A DNA stretch of 64,000 nucleotides from Eubacterium sp. CAG:251 (GTDB taxonomy: Bacteria; Bacillota; Clostridia; Oscillospirales; Acutalibacteraceae), in the NCBI GenBank assembly GCA_000436835.1, contig FR889122.1, positions 7,257-71,256 on the forward strand, in the 5' to 3' direction. Below are positions 26,566-34,590 of this stretch, piece by piece (within the stretch, counting starts at the first letter, position 1; the number at the start of each line of letters is the position of its first letter). A model generated the notes under the pieces. The model saw nothing but the letters and a program-made list of their open reading frames with translations, ran no database searches and had not been told where the DNA came from. The position numbers and the translations under genes are program-made.

Positions 26566-27147
26566 TTATTCCTCACTGTAAACGTATCTTGACGGGATAA
26601 GGTTTGCCTTAACGAGTGAGGCATAAATAACAGGGACTAAGATTATTTGCATAATAATTCCCGGAAGACAGGTGACGAAATATGACGTTGCCCAAGCAGT
26701 AATTGTTATTTCTCCACGAGCAAAAATCAATGCTTTAACAACACCGGCAATTACTCTGCCGATAAGAAGTGCACCGATAAGGGAAATATATAAATCAGCC
26801 ACAGATTTTTTCGTGTGAATAAATTTCATTAAAAGTGATGAAATAAGTGCATAGCAGGTAAGTTCAACAAGCATTGACGGAAGCGTCGCCGCAGGCGGCA
26901 TACCCGTAAGCACACTTGAAAGAAGCGCTCCGGCAATGCCGCAGATAATTGCATATTGAGGTGCGCAAATAATACCGCAAATAAGTACCGGAATGTGCAT
27001 GGGGCAATAAATCATACCTGCTTGCGGAATGCTGTGAAATGCCATAGGCAAAACAACGCAAAGCGCAATGCACACAGCGGTTATGATTGATTGTTTCACT
27101 ACACTCATTGTGCTTAATTTGTTAATTTTTAAATTATTTTTATTCAT
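26566..27147 (-). CDS. ECF transporter substrate-binding (S) component
   Basis: A 193-residue membrane protein with six predicted helices and the small-residue-rich first helix typical of ECF S components. The stretch PMHIPVLICGIICAPQYAIICG, of which P-M-H-I-P-V-L is the most striking part, recurs in an S-component subfamily with unassigned substrate. It is followed by SSVLTGMPP and an E-L-T helix. It lies immediately before ecfT's 3' end on the minus strand, so this module appears dedicated to its own S protein. The ligand (vitamin or vitamin precursor) cannot be read from sequence. Confidence 0.85.
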   Translation of the reverse strand: MNKNNLKINKLSTMSVVKQSIITAVCIALCVVLPMAFHSIPQAGMIYCPMHIPVLICGIICAPQYAIICGIAGALLSSVLTGMPPAATLPSMLVELTCYALISSLLMKFIHTKKSVADLYISLIGALLIGRVIAGVVKALIFARGEITITAWATSYFVTCLPGIIMQIILVPVIYASLVKANLIPSRYVYSEE

Positions 27148-27843
27148 TTATTTTTCTCCTTTATATCCTCTTGCTTCAAGCGCCTGCGATAATTCGTCCG
27201 CTCTTTTAAAAGCGTTTATGAAAATCGGCACTATAAGTGGAAATATGCATTTGGCTTTTTTGAATATGTTTTTCGATTCAAATTCTGCGCCTCTTGCAAT
27301 TTGAGCCATTTTTATATTTTGCGCTTCAATTAATAAGGTCGGAACAAATTGAATTGAAACCGATAATATAAGCGCTAAATTTTCTGTTGGAACTTTAAAT
27401 AATTTAAGCGGTGTCAGATAGAAATTAATTGCGTTTGTTATCTCGATGGGGGAGGAGGTCAAAACGAATAATTTAGACCAAAGTATAACAAATATTACGT
27501 TTAAAACTATCACTGCTCCTTGCCTTATTCCGAGTGTCGTTATGTTGATTTTCCAAAAGCTTAAAACTGTTTCTCCCTTGCCGAAGAAAAGGGCATTCAT
27601 TAAGAATATTATTAAATAAAACAACCAAAGCTTGCTTATTGCCGATATGAAATGCTTAATGTTTAATTTTGAAATTAAAATGCAAATGGCAAGAATCAAA
27701 AAATCAATTATATAGACTACGTAACTTTTCGCTGCAAGCGTTAATATAATCATTGCTAAAAAGCAAGGAATTTTATATTTTGCATTTATGTTGTGAATGG
27801 GTGAATTAATATTTTCATAAACTCCCGATAATATGTCAGTCAT
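27148..27843 (-). CDS. ecfT: ECF transporter transmembrane (T) component
   Basis: A 231-residue membrane protein with about five helices and the two coupling-helix motifs near the C-terminus: AQIARGAEF and the later A-L-E-A-R-G-Y, which match the conserved A-R-G pairs that contact the two ATPases. It overlaps the preceding ATPase gene by 8 bases, and its stop is next to the S-gene start. Together with the neighbours it forms an energy-coupling factor importer. Confidence 0.93.
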   Translation of the reverse strand: MTDILSGVYENINSPIHNINAKYKIPCFLAMIILTLAAKSYVVYIIDFLILAICILISKLNIKHFISAISKLWLFYLIIFLMNALFFGKGETVLSFWKINITTLGIRQGAVIVLNVIFVILWSKLFVLTSSPIEITNAINFYLTPLKLFKVPTENLALILSVSIQFVPTLLIEAQNIKMAQIARGAEFESKNIFKKAKCIFPLIVPIFINAFKRADELSQALEARGYKGEK

Positions 27844-28678
27844 TTATAACTCCTATATTTGATATTATTGAATTTAGCAAATCGTCATATTTTAAAATAT
27901 CATTTTGAATATTAAAGCCTTTTTTATTTAATAAATTTGCGATTTCCTTTGAATTGCAAACGCCTATGTTAAGATTATTTAATAAGTTAGTTTGATTAAA
28001 AATTTCATTCGGTTTATCGTCCAATATAATTTTGCCGCCGTCCATAACAAGTATTCTGTCTGCATATTCTGCCAAATAATCGGTGTTGTGAGATATGATT
28101 ATAATTGTTGTTCCGTTTTGTTTTAACGCTAAAAGCAATTTCATAAAGTTATCTCTTGAATTGCAGTCAAGACCGGCTATCGGCTCATCAAAAATTAAAT
28201 ATTTCGGCTTGCAAACGAGTATTCCTGCAACAGCGATTTTTCTTTTTTCACCGCCGGAAAGTGCAAGAGGGGATTTATCTTTAATTCTTTCAAAATCAAG
28301 ACCTAAAAGCTCAAGCGCTTCTTTGGCTCTTTTGTATTTTTCGTCATAAGTCAACTTATATTGTTTTAAGCCGAAGAATATGTCCTTTTCAATCGTTTGC
28401 TCAAATAATTGCATTTCGGGAAATTGAAATACTATTCCAAGCTTTCTGCGAAGAATTTTTTTATTAAATTTTTTGTTGGTAATATCGTCGCCGTCAATAA
28501 TTATTTTACCGCTGTCGCTTTTTATAAGCCCCGCAATAAGACGGACAAATGTTGATTTTCCACAGCCTGTATTACCTATAATACCGACCATTTCGCCGTC
28601 ATCTATTTTTAAATCTAAATTATCAATAAACGGCTTGCTGTCGTATGAAAATGAAAGTTCTTTTATTTCAATCGGCAT
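27836..28678 (-). CDS. ecfA2: ECF transporter ATPase A2
   Basis: A 280-residue ABC ATPase: Walker A GNTGCGKST at residues 35-43, Q-loop FQFPEMQLF, ABC signature LSGGEKRKIA, Walker B YLIFDEP with AGLD, and the H-loop HNTDY. The C-terminal extension is typical of EcfA subunits. It overlaps the upstream ATPase gene by 16 bases and ecfT by 8. The Q-loop FPE version is characteristic of EcfA2. Confidence 0.93.
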   Translation of the reverse strand: MPIEIKELSFSYDSKPFIDNLDLKIDDGEMVGIIGNTGCGKSTFVRLIAGLIKSDSGKIIIDGDDITNKKFNKKILRRKLGIVFQFPEMQLFEQTIEKDIFFGLKQYKLTYDEKYKRAKEALELLGLDFERIKDKSPLALSGGEKRKIAVAGILVCKPKYLIFDEPIAGLDCNSRDNFMKLLLALKQNGTTIIIISHNTDYLAEYADRILVMDGGKIILDDKPNEIFNQTNLLNNLNIGVCNSKEIANLLNKKGFNIQNDILKYDDLLNSIISNIGVIND

Positions 28679-29490
28679 AAAAGTTCCACCAATCTTTCAT
28701 TGTTTAAAGGACATTCGTCAAGGAAAATTCCTGCTTTCTTTAAATCATTATATATTTTAACACAATAGGGAAGTGAAATTTGCGATTTTTCTATAAGCTT
28801 TTCGTTTGAGTATATTTTTTCAGGAACGCCGCTTGAAATGATTTCACCGTCATTCATAACAATTATTCTGTCAGCATTTACCGTTTCCTCTGCATACTGC
28901 GTAATCATTATAAATGTTATATCGGTTTCTTTGTGAAGTTTTAGAATTATATCCAAAACCTCTTTTCTTGAATTTGGAGAAAGCATTGAGGTTGCCTCAT
29001 CAAGAATAATAATATCAGGCTTTACGCAAAGTATCCCTGCAAGGGCAAGCCTTTGCTTTTGACCTCCTGAAAGAGAGAGTATATTTCTTTTTTCAAAGCC
29101 CTTAAGTCCTACGAGTGCAAGTACATCATCAATCGTTTTGTCATTATATTTTATATCATGATTTTTAAGCGAAAATTCAATGTCTTCTTTAACAACTGTT
29201 GAAACAAATTGATTATCGGGATTTTGAAATACCATACCGCATTTCTGCCTGATTTTGTATATGTTTTTATTATTCCTGCAATCAAGGCTCGCAATTGTAA
29301 GCTCACCGCTTTGAAGAGGAATAAGTGCATTAAGGTGTTTAACAAGGGTGCTTTTGCCACAGCCGTTCATACCGACTATTGATATAAATTCGCCTTTTTC
29401 AATTTTAAAGGAAATGTTGTAAAGTGATTTTATCTCTCTTTGAGCAAATATATATGAATGATTTATATTATTAGCTTTGATTATGTTCAT
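28663..29490 (-). CDS. ecfA1: ECF transporter ATPase A1
   Basis: A 275-residue ABC ATPase: Walker A GMNGCGKST at residues 40-48, Q-loop FQNPDNQFV (the NPDNQ form typical of EcfA1), signature LSGGQKQRLALAG, Walker B IIILDEATSML and an ITQYAEE H-loop region where the usual histidine is replaced by Q/Y, a common EcfA1 variation. GGAGATGAG provides the ribosome binding site. It is the first gene of the operon, behind the promoter at 29523-29551. Confidence 0.92.
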   Translation of the reverse strand: MNIIKANNINHSYIFAQREIKSLYNISFKIEKGEFISIVGMNGCGKSTLVKHLNALIPLQSGELTIASLDCRNNKNIYKIRQKCGMVFQNPDNQFVSTVVKEDIEFSLKNHDIKYNDKTIDDVLALVGLKGFEKRNILSLSGGQKQRLALAGILCVKPDIIILDEATSMLSPNSRKEVLDIILKLHKETDITFIMITQYAEETVNADRIIVMNDGEIISSGVPEKIYSNEKLIEKSQISLPYCVKIYNDLKKAGIFLDECPLNNERLVELLCRLK

Positions 29491-29522
29491 TTTATTTGCT
29501 CATCTCCTTTAAATATATACTT

Positions 29523-29551
29523 ATTATATTTATATTCAATTATTTTTCCAA
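29523..29551 (-). promoter_or_regulatory. Sigma-A-type promoter of the ECF operon
   Basis: On the minus strand TTGGAA (29551-29546) and TATAAT (29528-29523) are 17 bases apart, 33 bases before the ecfA1 start. A CCCCTTAGGGG inverted repeat sits directly upstream of the -35 (about 29554-29564) and could be an operator. Confidence 0.6.
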
Positions 29552-29600
29552 GCCCCCTTAGGGGTTAAGTTAAGGCGCTTTTGCATATTTATAAAGCTCT

Positions 29601-29635
29601 TTAAAATAAAAGAAGCACCGAATAAATCGGTGCTG
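29601..29635 (-). terminator. Intrinsic terminator after rpmB
   Basis: AGCACCGA pairs with TCGGTGCT (29614-29634). On the minus strand it runs into TCTTTTATTTT. Confidence 0.8.
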
Positions 29636-29650
29636 TTTTATGCGAAACAA

Positions 29651-29836
29651 TTAAGCTCTTTCAACCTTACCTGAACGAAGACATCTTGTGCAAACATTAA
29701 CTCTTTTAGGAGAGCCGTTTACAATAGCCTTTACTTTTTTAATGTTTGGTTTCCAAGTTCTGTTTGATCTTCTGTGTGAGTGAGAAACCTTGATGCCGAA
29801 AGATACGTCTTTTCCGCAGTATTCACATTTTGCCAT
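29651..29836 (-). CDS. rpmB: 50S ribosomal protein L28
   Basis: A 61-residue ribosomal protein with the CEYC...CTRC pattern (C4, C7 and two near residues 50), a zinc-binding L28 form, and the basic SHSHRRSNRTWKPN block. The ATG at 29836 follows AGGAGGTG at good spacing; the frame is open further upstream but has no start signal there. Divergent from recA. Confidence 0.97.
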   Translation of the reverse strand: MAKCEYCGKDVSFGIKVSHSHRRSNRTWKPNIKKVKAIVNGSPKRVNVCTRCLRSGKVERA

Positions 29837-29871
29837 TTGCGAACACCTCCTTGTCAATTTAGAACGTAGAT

Positions 29872-29900
29872 ATATTATCACAATTGTTATTAAAATGCAA
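29872..29900 (-). promoter_or_regulatory. Sigma-A-type promoter of rpmB
   Basis: On the minus strand TTGCAT (29900-29895) and TAATAT (29877-29872) are 17 bases apart, 35 bases before the start codon. Confidence 0.6.
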
Positions 29901-29957
29901 GTCTTTTTTCACTATTTTTTTATTTAGAACAAATATTTGCATATTTTTTATTTACTA

Positions 29958-29986
29958 TTGATTTTAAATATCGAATTTAGTATAAT
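29958..29986 (+). promoter_or_regulatory. Sigma-A-type promoter of recA
   Basis: TTGATT (29958-29963) and TATAAT (29981-29986) are 17 bases apart, about 30 bases before the recA start. I see no clear LexA box (CGAAC-N4-GTTCG) overlapping it, though the gap is short. Confidence 0.75.
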
Positions 29987-30015
29987 AGTAGGGAATTATG
30001 TTAGGAGGTTATCTG

Positions 30016-31140
30016 ATGGCAGTTGATAACAAAAAAGCGGCTCTTGAGGCTGCTATGAAAAATATAAAAAAGAAGTTCGGCGACGGTGCAGTTATGCGCC
30101 TTGGCGAAAATTCTTCTCTTAAGGTTGACTCTATTTCTACCGGTTCTCTCACTCTTGATATTGCTACGGGAATCGGCGGTTTGCCAAGAGGTCGTATAAT
30201 TGAAATTTACGGTCCTGAATCAAGCGGTAAAACTACCCTTGCACTTCATTGTATTGCTGAGGCTCAAAAGCTTGGCGGCGACGCTGCATTTGTTGACGCA
30301 GAACACGCACTTGACCCTGTTTATGCCGCTAATTTGGGTGTAGATGTTGATTCTCTTATTGTATCTCAGCCTGATTTCGGTGAGCAGGCACTTGAAATTA
30401 CAGAACAACTCGTAAGCAGCGGTGCGGTTGATATTGTTGTTGTTGACTCTGTTGCAGCACTTGTTCCAAAGAGTGAAATTGAGGGCGATATGGGTGACAG
30501 CCATGTGGGTCAGCACGCAAGGCTTATGTCGCAGGCATTAAGGATTCTTGCCGGTACTATTAATAAAACAAATTGTATAGTTATTTTCATTAACCAACTT
30601 CGTGAAAAAATCGGTGTTATGTATGGTAATCCTGAGGTTACTACCGGCGGACGTGCGCTTAAATTTTATTCATCAATGCGTATTGATGTAAGAAAAATTG
30701 AACAGTTAAAGGGCGCAGGAAGTGAATTTATCGGTTCTCGTACTCGTGCTAAGATTGTTAAAAATAAGGTTGCGCCTCCTTTCAAGAGTGCTGAATTTGA
30801 TATTATGTATGGAGAAGGCATTAGCAAGGTTGGCGAAATTCTTGATATGGCTGTTCAGTATGATATTGTTCACAAGGGCGGCTCGTGGTTCTCTTACGGT
30901 GACCGCAGGCTCGGTCAGGGCAGAGATAATGTTAAAGAAATTATTAAAAATGAACCTGAACTTGCTGCTGAACTTGAGCAGAAGATTAAGGATAAAATTG
31001 CCGAGGATATCGAAAAAGCAAAGGAAGAACGTGTAGCAAAGGCTAATGCCTCTAAGCCTGCACCGAAGCCTGAAAAAAAGATTACACGTGAGGAAGCACT
31101 TGCTAAAATCAACATTATGGTTGAGGATGATGAGGACTGA
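30016..31140 (+). CDS. recA: Recombinase RecA
   Basis: A 374-residue strand-exchange protein for recombination and SOS signalling. Walker A GPESSGKT lies at residues 66-73; the VVDSVAALVP Walker B strand, the INQLREKIGVMYGNPE loop-1 region and the TTGGRALKFY loop-2 region are all canonical. The tail is acidic. The ATG at 30016 follows AGGAGG at normal spacing; a frame start at 29998 overlaps that site and is rejected. It heads recA-recX-rimO-pgsA. Confidence 0.99.
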   Translation: MAVDNKKAALEAAMKNIKKKFGDGAVMRLGENSSLKVDSISTGSLTLDIATGIGGLPRGRIIEIYGPESSGKTTLALHCIAEAQKLGGDAAFVDAEHALDPVYAANLGVDVDSLIVSQPDFGEQALEITEQLVSSGAVDIVVVDSVAALVPKSEIEGDMGDSHVGQHARLMSQALRILAGTINKTNCIVIFINQLREKIGVMYGNPEVTTGGRALKFYSSMRIDVRKIEQLKGAGSEFIGSRTRAKIVKNKVAPPFKSAEFDIMYGEGISKVGEILDMAVQYDIVHKGGSWFSYGDRRLGQGRDNVKEIIKNEPELAAELEQKIKDKIAEDIEKAKEERVAKANASKPAPKPEKKITREEALAKINIMVEDDED

Positions 31141-31748
31141 TGATTTTAACTCATCAAAAAGGCAGAGGAACTAAGGTCCATCTGTTTCTTGACGGGGAAT
31201 ATGCCGCCACTACTGATGAAAACTGTTGGCTTGATAATTATATTTCAAATGGAGCAGATATTGATGATGAGCAGTGGCAGGCTCTTCTTGTTAAAATAAA
31301 TTACAAAAAAGCGTTAAATAAATGTGCCGACTATTTATCAAGGCGTGATTATTCCGTTAAAGAGCTTAAAACAAAGCTTTTAAAATCCGTTGATGAGGTA
31401 AGTGCTCAAAAAGCAGTTGACAGATATATCGAAGCAGGGTATCTTGATGACGAAAAGTATTGTCAAAGGCTTATTGAATATTTACTTGAGGTAAAAAAGT
31501 TTTCAACAGCTAATATTAAGCAAGAGTGCTTTAAGCGTGGTATCAACAGGGAGATTGTTGATGAAAAACTGTCAATTATTGAAATTGATAACATTTCAAC
31601 AATTATCAAACTTATTAAATCAAAGTATGCCACAAAGCTTAATCAGGAAAACGGGAAAGAAAAGGTAATCGCCGCACTTCAAAGAAAAGGTTTTTACTAT
31701 TCGGATATTAAATCGGCATTTTACAGGATAGAAGAATATGACGAATAA
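31140..31748 (+). CDS. recX: RecX family regulatory protein
   Basis: A 202-residue protein of tandem three-helix RecX repeats, with the diagnostic L-S-R-R-D-Y-S-V-K-E-L-K-x-K-L stretch and the A-G-Y-L-D-D-E-K-Y helix turn. RecX proteins cap RecA filaments and inhibit them. It starts inside recA's stop codon (TGATG), a coupling seen in many bacteria, and overlaps rimO by 11 bases. Confidence 0.92.
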   Translation: MILTHQKGRGTKVHLFLDGEYAATTDENCWLDNYISNGADIDDEQWQALLVKINYKKALNKCADYLSRRDYSVKELKTKLLKSVDEVSAQKAVDRYIEAGYLDDEKYCQRLIEYLLEVKKFSTANIKQECFKRGINREIVDEKLSIIEIDNISTIIKLIKSKYATKLNQENGKEKVIAALQRKGFYYSDIKSAFYRIEEYDE

Positions 31749-33057
31749 AGTAGGTATGATTTCACTTGGCTGTCCTAAAAATCAGGTCGACGGTGAAGTA
31801 ATGCTTGAAAAATTAAATAAAAGTGGTTTTGAAATAGCGCAAAGCATTGAAGACAGCGATGTTATGATTATTAACACCTGCGGCTTTATTGAAGATGCTA
31901 AACGTGAGGCTATTGAAACTATTTTAGAAGTTGCCGAATATAAAAAGGCAGGGATTATCAGTGCTATTGTTGTTACAGGGTGCCTTGCCGAAAGATATCA
32001 GGATGAAATCATTAAAGAAATTCCCGAAGTTGATTCGGTAATAGGTATCGGTGCTGATAATGATATTGTTAAAGTTTGTCACAAGGCTTTGCTCGGAGTA
32101 AGAACAAGCTTTTACCCTGATAAAAAGTATCTTTTGCTTGAGGGTGACAGAATGCTTTCTACACCTAAGCATTGGGCTTATTTAAAAATAAGCGACGGCT
32201 GCGACAACAGATGCTCTTATTGTGCAATTCCGCTAATACGTGGCGGTTATATAGAGCGCCCTATGGAGAATATTATTAGGGAAGCGCAAAATCTTGCCGC
32301 AAAGGGAATTAAAGAACTTATAATTATTGCACAGGATACCACAAAATACGGCTTAAAGCTTTACGGTGAATATCGTCTTGCAAGTCTTTTAAAGGAACTT
32401 GTTAAGATAGACGGCATTGAGTGGATTAGGCTTTATTATTGCTATCCTGACAGAGTTACCGACGAGCTTATTGACGTAATTGCAAGTGAGGAAAAAATTT
32501 GCCCATATATTGATATTCCACTTCAACATTGTAATAAAAATATATTAAAAGCTATGCACAGAACAGGCTCTTATGAGCAACTTAAAGACCTTCTGTTCAA
32601 AATGAAGGAAAAAATTCCCAATCTTGCACTTCGTACAACATTTATGGTTGGATTTCCCGGTGAAAGTGACGAGCATTTTGAGGAACTATGCAGATTTATT
32701 AAGGAAATTAAATTTGACAAAATGGGTTGCTTCACATATTCTGCCGAGGAGGATACTCCTGCCGCCGAATACGATAATCAAATTGATGAGGAAGTTAAAA
32801 AGAGACGTGCCGACGTTTTGATGGATATTCAGTATTCAATCAGCGAGCAACTTAACAAAGCGAGGGTAGGCAATACATATAAGGTTATTGTTGATTCGTT
32901 TGACGACGGTATGTATAACGGCAGAGCTTATTTTGATTCTCCCGAGATTGACAGCGGAATAATATTTAAGAGTAATGATAAGCTTGAAATCGGCGAGTTC
33001 GTAAATGTTAAAATTACAGGCTGTGACGGCTATGATTTGATTGGAGAAAAAGTATGA
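31738..33057 (+). CDS. rimO: Ribosomal protein S12 methylthiotransferase RimO
   Basis: A 439-residue radical-SAM enzyme that adds a methylthio group to an aspartate of ribosomal protein S12. The N-terminal cluster cysteines are C12, C48 and C82; the radical-SAM triad is C155, C159 and C162 (CDNRCSYC). It opens with ISLGCPKNQVDGE and has a C-terminal TRAM domain. Members with this opening are RimO rather than MiaB. It overlaps recX and pgsA. Confidence 0.96.
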   Translation: MTNKVGMISLGCPKNQVDGEVMLEKLNKSGFEIAQSIEDSDVMIINTCGFIEDAKREAIETILEVAEYKKAGIISAIVVTGCLAERYQDEIIKEIPEVDSVIGIGADNDIVKVCHKALLGVRTSFYPDKKYLLLEGDRMLSTPKHWAYLKISDGCDNRCSYCAIPLIRGGYIERPMENIIREAQNLAAKGIKELIIIAQDTTKYGLKLYGEYRLASLLKELVKIDGIEWIRLYYCYPDRVTDELIDVIASEEKICPYIDIPLQHCNKNILKAMHRTGSYEQLKDLLFKMKEKIPNLALRTTFMVGFPGESDEHFEELCRFIKEIKFDKMGCFTYSAEEDTPAAEYDNQIDEEVKKRRADVLMDIQYSISEQLNKARVGNTYKVIVDSFDDGMYNGRAYFDSPEIDSGIIFKSNDKLEIGEFVNVKITGCDGYDLIGEKV

Positions 33058-33620
33058 ATTTACCAAACAAAATAACAGTGTTTCGTTTTTGCTGTATTCC
33101 TTTTTTAATGGCATTTTCACTTATAGAATTTAAATACCATTGGGTTGCGGCACTTCTTGTATATTTCGTTGCATGTATGAGTGACAAGGCTGACGGAATT
33201 ATTGCAAGAAAAAAAGGTCTTGTAACTGATTTTGGTAAGGTTATGGACCCTCTTTCAGATAAAACTCTCGTTTTTGCCGCTTATCTTGTATTTATCAAAA
33301 TGGGTTGGCATACAGAACTTTGTATCCTTCTTATGCTTGCAAGGGAATTTCTCGTTGCAGGAATAAGAATGCTTGCCGCCGCAAACGGTGAGGTTATCGC
33401 CGCAAACGGTTTTGGTAAGTGCAAAACGTTTCTTCAAATGTCAACAACAGGTATGACTTTCCTTCTTCTTGCAATCGGTGAGGGTGCGGCTGATATCACA
33501 ACTACGACTCCTTGGCTCAATGTTTATTGTGCTATTGCATTTTGGGTTGTAAGCGTTGTTGCGGTTTTAAGCGGTCTTATTTACGCTAAAGACGGTTGGC
33601 ATTTAATAAAAACAAAATAA
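33054..33620 (+). CDS. pgsA: CDP-diacylglycerol-glycerol-3-phosphate 3-phosphatidyltransferase
   Basis: A 188-residue membrane enzyme of phosphatidylglycerol synthesis. The CDP-alcohol phosphotransferase motif is complete: D44, D47, G48, A51, R52, G61, D65 and D69. It has the starting LPNKITVFRF typical of PgsA and about five helices. It overlaps rimO by 4 bases. No terminator is visible before the cysE leader promoter. Confidence 0.96.
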   Translation: MNLPNKITVFRFCCIPFLMAFSLIEFKYHWVAALLVYFVACMSDKADGIIARKKGLVTDFGKVMDPLSDKTLVFAAYLVFIKMGWHTELCILLMLAREFLVAGIRMLAAANGEVIAANGFGKCKTFLQMSTTGMTFLLLAIGEGAADITTTTPWLNVYCAIAFWVVSVVAVLSGLIYAKDGWHLIKTK

Positions 33621-33623
33621 TTG

Positions 33624-33651
33624 TTGCAAATTTTAAAAAAATATATATAAT
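33624..33651 (+). promoter_or_regulatory. Sigma-A-type promoter of the cysE-cysS leader
   Basis: TTGCAA (33624-33629) and TATAAT (33646-33651) are 16 bases apart, about 30 bases before the first T-box stem. Confidence 0.65.
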
Positions 33652-33679
33652 AATAGTAGAAATAATTGTTTAATATTAA

Positions 33680-33917
33680 AAGCTGTGATGCAGAGAAGTA
33701 AGCAGTTAATTATTTATTCAGAGAATGAGCCGTTTTGCTGTGAGGCTTTATAAATAATCTGCTAAAATGCACTGCGGAGTTGCTTAAAGGAATTTAGTAT
33801 TTTAAGCCGTTTTGCCACGTTATAGGCATAAGCTGTATATTTTGCAGCCTGAGTATAAACAAGAGTGGAACCGCAGTATTTTATTGCCTCTGTCAATTTG
33901 ACAGGGGCTTTTGTTTT
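33680..33917 (+). promoter_or_regulatory. T-box riboswitch (cysteine) with terminator
   Basis: The antiterminator signature AGAGTGGAACCGCAG lies at 33862-33876. Stem I is recognisable upstream: GCAG-AGA-AGTA-AGCAG (33690-33705) pairs with CTGCT...CTGC (33759-33775), and the specifier loop carries TGC at 33768-33770, a cysteine codon. A terminator (GCCTCTGTC with GACAGGGGC, then T-rich DNA) occupies 33884-33917. Uncharged tRNA-Cys should bind and permit read-through into cysE-cysS, both cysteine genes. Confidence 0.92.
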
Positions 33918-33951
33918 TATTATATTGAAATCTGTAAGGGAGATATATTAT

Positions 33952-34590
33952 ATGTTTGACTCATTTAAAGAGGATATTAAAAGCTTTATGGAGCACGATC
34001 CGGCGGCGAGAAGTCCTATTGAAATAGTGCTTCTTTACCCCGGATTTAAGGCGCTTCAAAGCCATAAAAGAGCAAAGTGGTTTTTAAATCATAATATGCC
34101 TTTTATAGCAAGATATATCAGTCAGCGTTCAGCGCATAAAACAGGTATCGAAATTCATCCCGGTGCTACAATCGGCAGAAGAGTTTGCATTGATCACGGT
34201 AACGGTATTGTTATCGGCGAAACAACTGAAATCGGCGATGACGTTATGATTTATCAGGGTGTAACACTTGGCGGTACCGGCAAGGATGTCGGCAAACGTC
34301 ACCCAACTATTGAAAGCGGCGTTATGATAGGCTCCGGCGCTAAAGTTTTAGGACCTATTACTATCGGCAGAAATGCTAAAGTCGCCGCAGGTGCAGTCGT
34401 TGTTAAGGATGTTGAACCTAATTGTACTGTTGTCGGCGTTCCGGGTGAGGTAGTTAGGATTGACGGCGAAAGGGTAGATGACCTTGACCAAATCAATATT
34501 CCTGATCCGCTAATGAATTTGATTAGAGAAAATCAGGCTGAAATTAAAAAGCTTAAAGAAGAAATTGAAAAATTAAAGGAGCAAAAATAA
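33952..34590 (+). CDS. cysE: Serine O-acetyltransferase
   Basis: A 212-residue left-handed beta-helix acyltransferase making O-acetylserine from serine and acetyl-CoA, the precursor of cysteine. It has the DPAARSPIEIVLLYPGFKA region and hexapeptide repeats with the catalytic-site block IDHGNGIVIGETTEIGDD, and a C-terminal coiled coil. The ATG at 33952 follows AAGGGAGA; a longer frame from 33865 would run through the T-box antiterminator and terminator and is rejected. It overlaps cysS by one base (TAATG). Confidence 0.96.
   Translation: MFDSFKEDIKSFMEHDPAARSPIEIVLLYPGFKALQSHKRAKWFLNHNMPFIARYISQRSAHKTGIEIHPGATIGRRVCIDHGNGIVIGETTEIGDDVMIYQGVTLGGTGKDVGKRHPTIESGVMIGSGAKVLGPITIGRNAKVAAGAVVVKDVEPNCTVVGVPGEVVRIDGERVDDLDQINIPDPLMNLIRENQAEIKKLKEEIEKLKEQK

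Noticed and set aside
29551..29611. A riboswitch upstream of the ECF operon built on the CCCC/GGGG hairpin
   Set aside because: The predicted promoter lies downstream of the hairpin, so it would not be in the transcript.
33865..33951. An upstream in-frame start for cysE
   Set aside because: It would translate through the T-box antiterminator and terminator; the ATG at 33952 has a good ribosome binding site and the family N-terminus.
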